Source of the DNA: Pseudomonas sp. PDM14
Lineage (GTDB): Bacteria; Pseudomonadota; Gammaproteobacteria; Pseudomonadales; Pseudomonadaceae
Assembly (NCBI RefSeq): GCF_014851905.1
Contig: NZ_JACVAQ010000001.1
Location: 2,480,001 to 2,544,000, forward strand
DNA length: 64,000 bases
Direction of reading: 5' to 3'
The number at the start of each line of letters is the position of its first letter. Within the stretch, counting starts at the first letter, position 1. Positions 62,591 to 64,000 of this stretch are shown one piece after another. Both the position numbers and the translations under genes were made by a program. The notes beneath the pieces are model-generated. The model ran no database searches, was not told the origin of the DNA, and saw nothing but the letters and a program-made list of their open reading frames with translations.

Positions 62591-63847
62591 TCAGCCATGC
62601 CGGGCGAACTGCTCCTCGAGCGAGGCGCGGTGCGTTGGATGCGCGATGTCGAGCATCGCGCGCAGGCGCTGGCGCAGGCTCAGGCCGCGCAGGTCGGCGA
62701 CGCCGTGCTCGGTGACGATCAGCCCGGCTTCGCTGCGCGGGATGGTCACCGGGCCGCTGAGGCGGGCGACGATGCGGCTGGCGCTGCCGGCCGTGGAGGG
62801 CAGGGCGATGATCGGCAGGCCGCCGTGCGAGCGCCGCGCGCCACGCAGGAAATCCAGGGCGCCACCGACTGCGCCGATGTAGCCGCCGGCCGCCACTTCC
62901 GAATTGACCTGGCCGCTGAGGTCGACCTCTACCGCCGAGTTGATCGCCACCAGCCGCTCCTGGCTGGCGAGCACATCCGGGTCGTGGGTGTAGGCGGTGG
63001 AACGCAGCAGGATCGCCGGGTTGTCGTGGGCGAAATCGTGCAGCAGGCGACTGCCGAGGAGGATGCCGCCGACGCTGACGCCGCGGTCCAGCGACTTGCG
63101 CGCGTTGGTGATGGCGCCGCTCTGCATCAGCCGGGCGACACCGTCGCCGAGGCTGCCGGAGTGCACGCCGAGGTCGTGGTGATCGGCGAGGGCGCCGAGC
63201 ACCGCATCGGGGATCGCGCCGATGCCCATCTGCAGGGTGGCGCCGTCCTCGACCAGCCCGGCGATGTGCCAGGCGATCTGTGCGTCGGCTTCGCGGATGC
63301 GGCTGGGCGGGTTCTCCAGCGGCGCACGGTCGCTGTGCAGGATGAAGTCGATGTCGTCGGCACCGAGGGTACGTTCGCCGTAGGTGCGCGGCGCCTGCTG
63401 GTTGACCTCGGCGATCACCACACGGGCGCTGTCCAGCGCCGGCAGCAGGTACTCGTGGGCCAGGCTCAGGCTGTAGCGGCCATTGCCGTCTGCCGGGGCC
63501 AGTTGCAGCAGTAGCACGTCGATGCGCAGGGCGCCGCTGCGAATCATCTCCGGCAGTTGCGAGTAGTGGCAGGGCAGGATGTCGAGCACCCCGGCGTTGG
63601 CCAGTTCGCGGTTGGCGCCGGCGCCGCAGTAGGCGAGGAAGTCGATGCAGTCGGCGTGCTCGGGTCGGCAGGTGGCGCTGTTGGCGATGCCGAGCATCAC
63701 CCGGAAGCGGCCGATGCGTTGCCGCTGTACCATCAGCGCGGCGGTCAGCGGCAGCGGCTCGGCGTTGGCCTGGCCCCACAGCACCGTGTCACCGGGACGG
63801 ATCAGGGCGGACAGGTCGACGCTATCGGGTTGCAGCAACGTGGGCAT
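62591..63847 (-). CDS. Acetyl-CoA hydrolase/CoA-transferase family protein
   Basis: A 418-residue protein of the AcetylCoA_hydro/AcetylCoA_hyd_C family (4-hydroxybutyrate CoA-transferase group). N-terminal domain with GDTVLWGQANAEPLPLTAAL, the candidate catalytic Glu in VVIAEVNQQAPRTYG, LQMGIGAIPDAVLGAL, and the C-terminal domain with GGALDFLRGARRSHGG and VTEHGVADLRGLSLRQR. It moves CoA between short-chain acids; the substrate pair is not evident. It has no operon partner in the window. 63848-63959 is its promoter region without a recognised element. Confidence 0.88.
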   Translation of the reverse strand: MPTLLQPDSVDLSALIRPGDTVLWGQANAEPLPLTAALMVQRQRIGRFRVMLGIANSATCRPEHADCIDFLAYCGAGANRELANAGVLDILPCHYSQLPEMIRSGALRIDVLLLQLAPADGNGRYSLSLAHEYLLPALDSARVVIAEVNQQAPRTYGERTLGADDIDFILHSDRAPLENPPSRIREADAQIAWHIAGLVEDGATLQMGIGAIPDAVLGALADHHDLGVHSGSLGDGVARLMQSGAITNARKSLDRGVSVGGILLGSRLLHDFAHDNPAILLRSTAYTHDPDVLASQERLVAINSAVEVDLSGQVNSEVAAGGYIGAVGGALDFLRGARRSHGGLPIIALPSTAGSASRIVARLSGPVTIPRSEAGLIVTEHGVADLRGLSLRQRLRAMLDIAHPTHRASLEEQFARHG

Positions 63848-63959
63848 GGCGAACTCGTGACGAAGACGCGGCCGGCAGCGGCCAGCCGCGAAAAATGCGG
63901 AGGAAAGAACGCGGTGTCTGCTGGTGCTTCAGCTGAGCACTCGGCAGGTAGGTGCCGCG

Positions 63960-64000
63960 CGTAGGCTGCGTCGTGCGCACCGCAAGCACGGCCAAAATCG
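63960..64000. repeat. REP-like repeat, cut by the window end
   Basis: CGTAGGCTGCGTCGTGCGCA followed by CC matches the left arm of the repeats at 38194 and 47367; the right arm would lie outside the window. Confidence 0.5.

Overview
The window is high-GC, densely coded chromosomal DNA of a Pseudomonas species. Markers are the glnA-DUF4124-DUF4124-ntrB-ntrC block, thiI-typA, a GacA-controlled rsmY gene, fecIR-receptor cassettes and an EstA-type autotransporter. The MSHA-type pilus cluster at the left edge is absent from P. aeruginosa as far as I recall, and points to another lineage of the genus. All family names come from reading protein sequences; no database search was possible.

Layout. 1-8562: the 3' part of an MSHA (type IVa) pilus operon, in the Vibrio order mshG-F-B-A-C-D-O-P-Q, ending in a 1414-residue lectin-like/DUF6701 surface protein. 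8563-14374: nitrogen control on the minus strand. A sigma-54 promoter with NtrC-type sites drives glnA, followed by two DUF4124 genes, ntrB and ntrC. Beyond ntrC a second sigma-54-like promoter and a terminator define a small RNA that fits NrsZ. 14703-18109: thiI and typA, followed by a duplicated remnant of the typA 3' end. 18638-24108: a Fur-box-controlled fecI-fecR-TonB receptor-PepSY reductase iron locus, with decayed transporter and hydrolase genes behind it. 25234-31253: a chemoreceptor, a phosphoethanolamine transferase and the esterase EstA. 31395-38018: a YkgJ protein, the rsmY small RNA, a LysR/MOSC/aminotransferase/amidotransferase group, an AraC regulator and a degenerate GGDEF protein.

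38194-47431 is the most distinctive part. A TonB-dependent receptor, a double-propeller phytase lipoprotein, a private ExbB-ExbD-TonB energiser and a Tat-exported PhoX phosphatase are read in one direction. Pho-box-like sites precede the receptor and exbB, and near-identical 22-24 bp inverted repeats stand at both ends. I read it as a self-contained phosphate-starvation module for taking up and hydrolysing phytate or another organophosphate.

47593-64000 is mixed metabolism: a small orphan gene, an S8 protease with a Glu at the usual catalytic Asp position, ergothioneine genes egtB-egtD, lemA with an M48 membrane protease, an NAD(P)H FMN reductase, a LysR/polyamine-binding protein/agmatinase group, a LysR/alkylsulfatase pair, a Pmp3-type peptide and an acetyl-CoA hydrolase/transferase family protein. 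No tRNA, rRNA, CRISPR, prophage or insertion sequence was seen.
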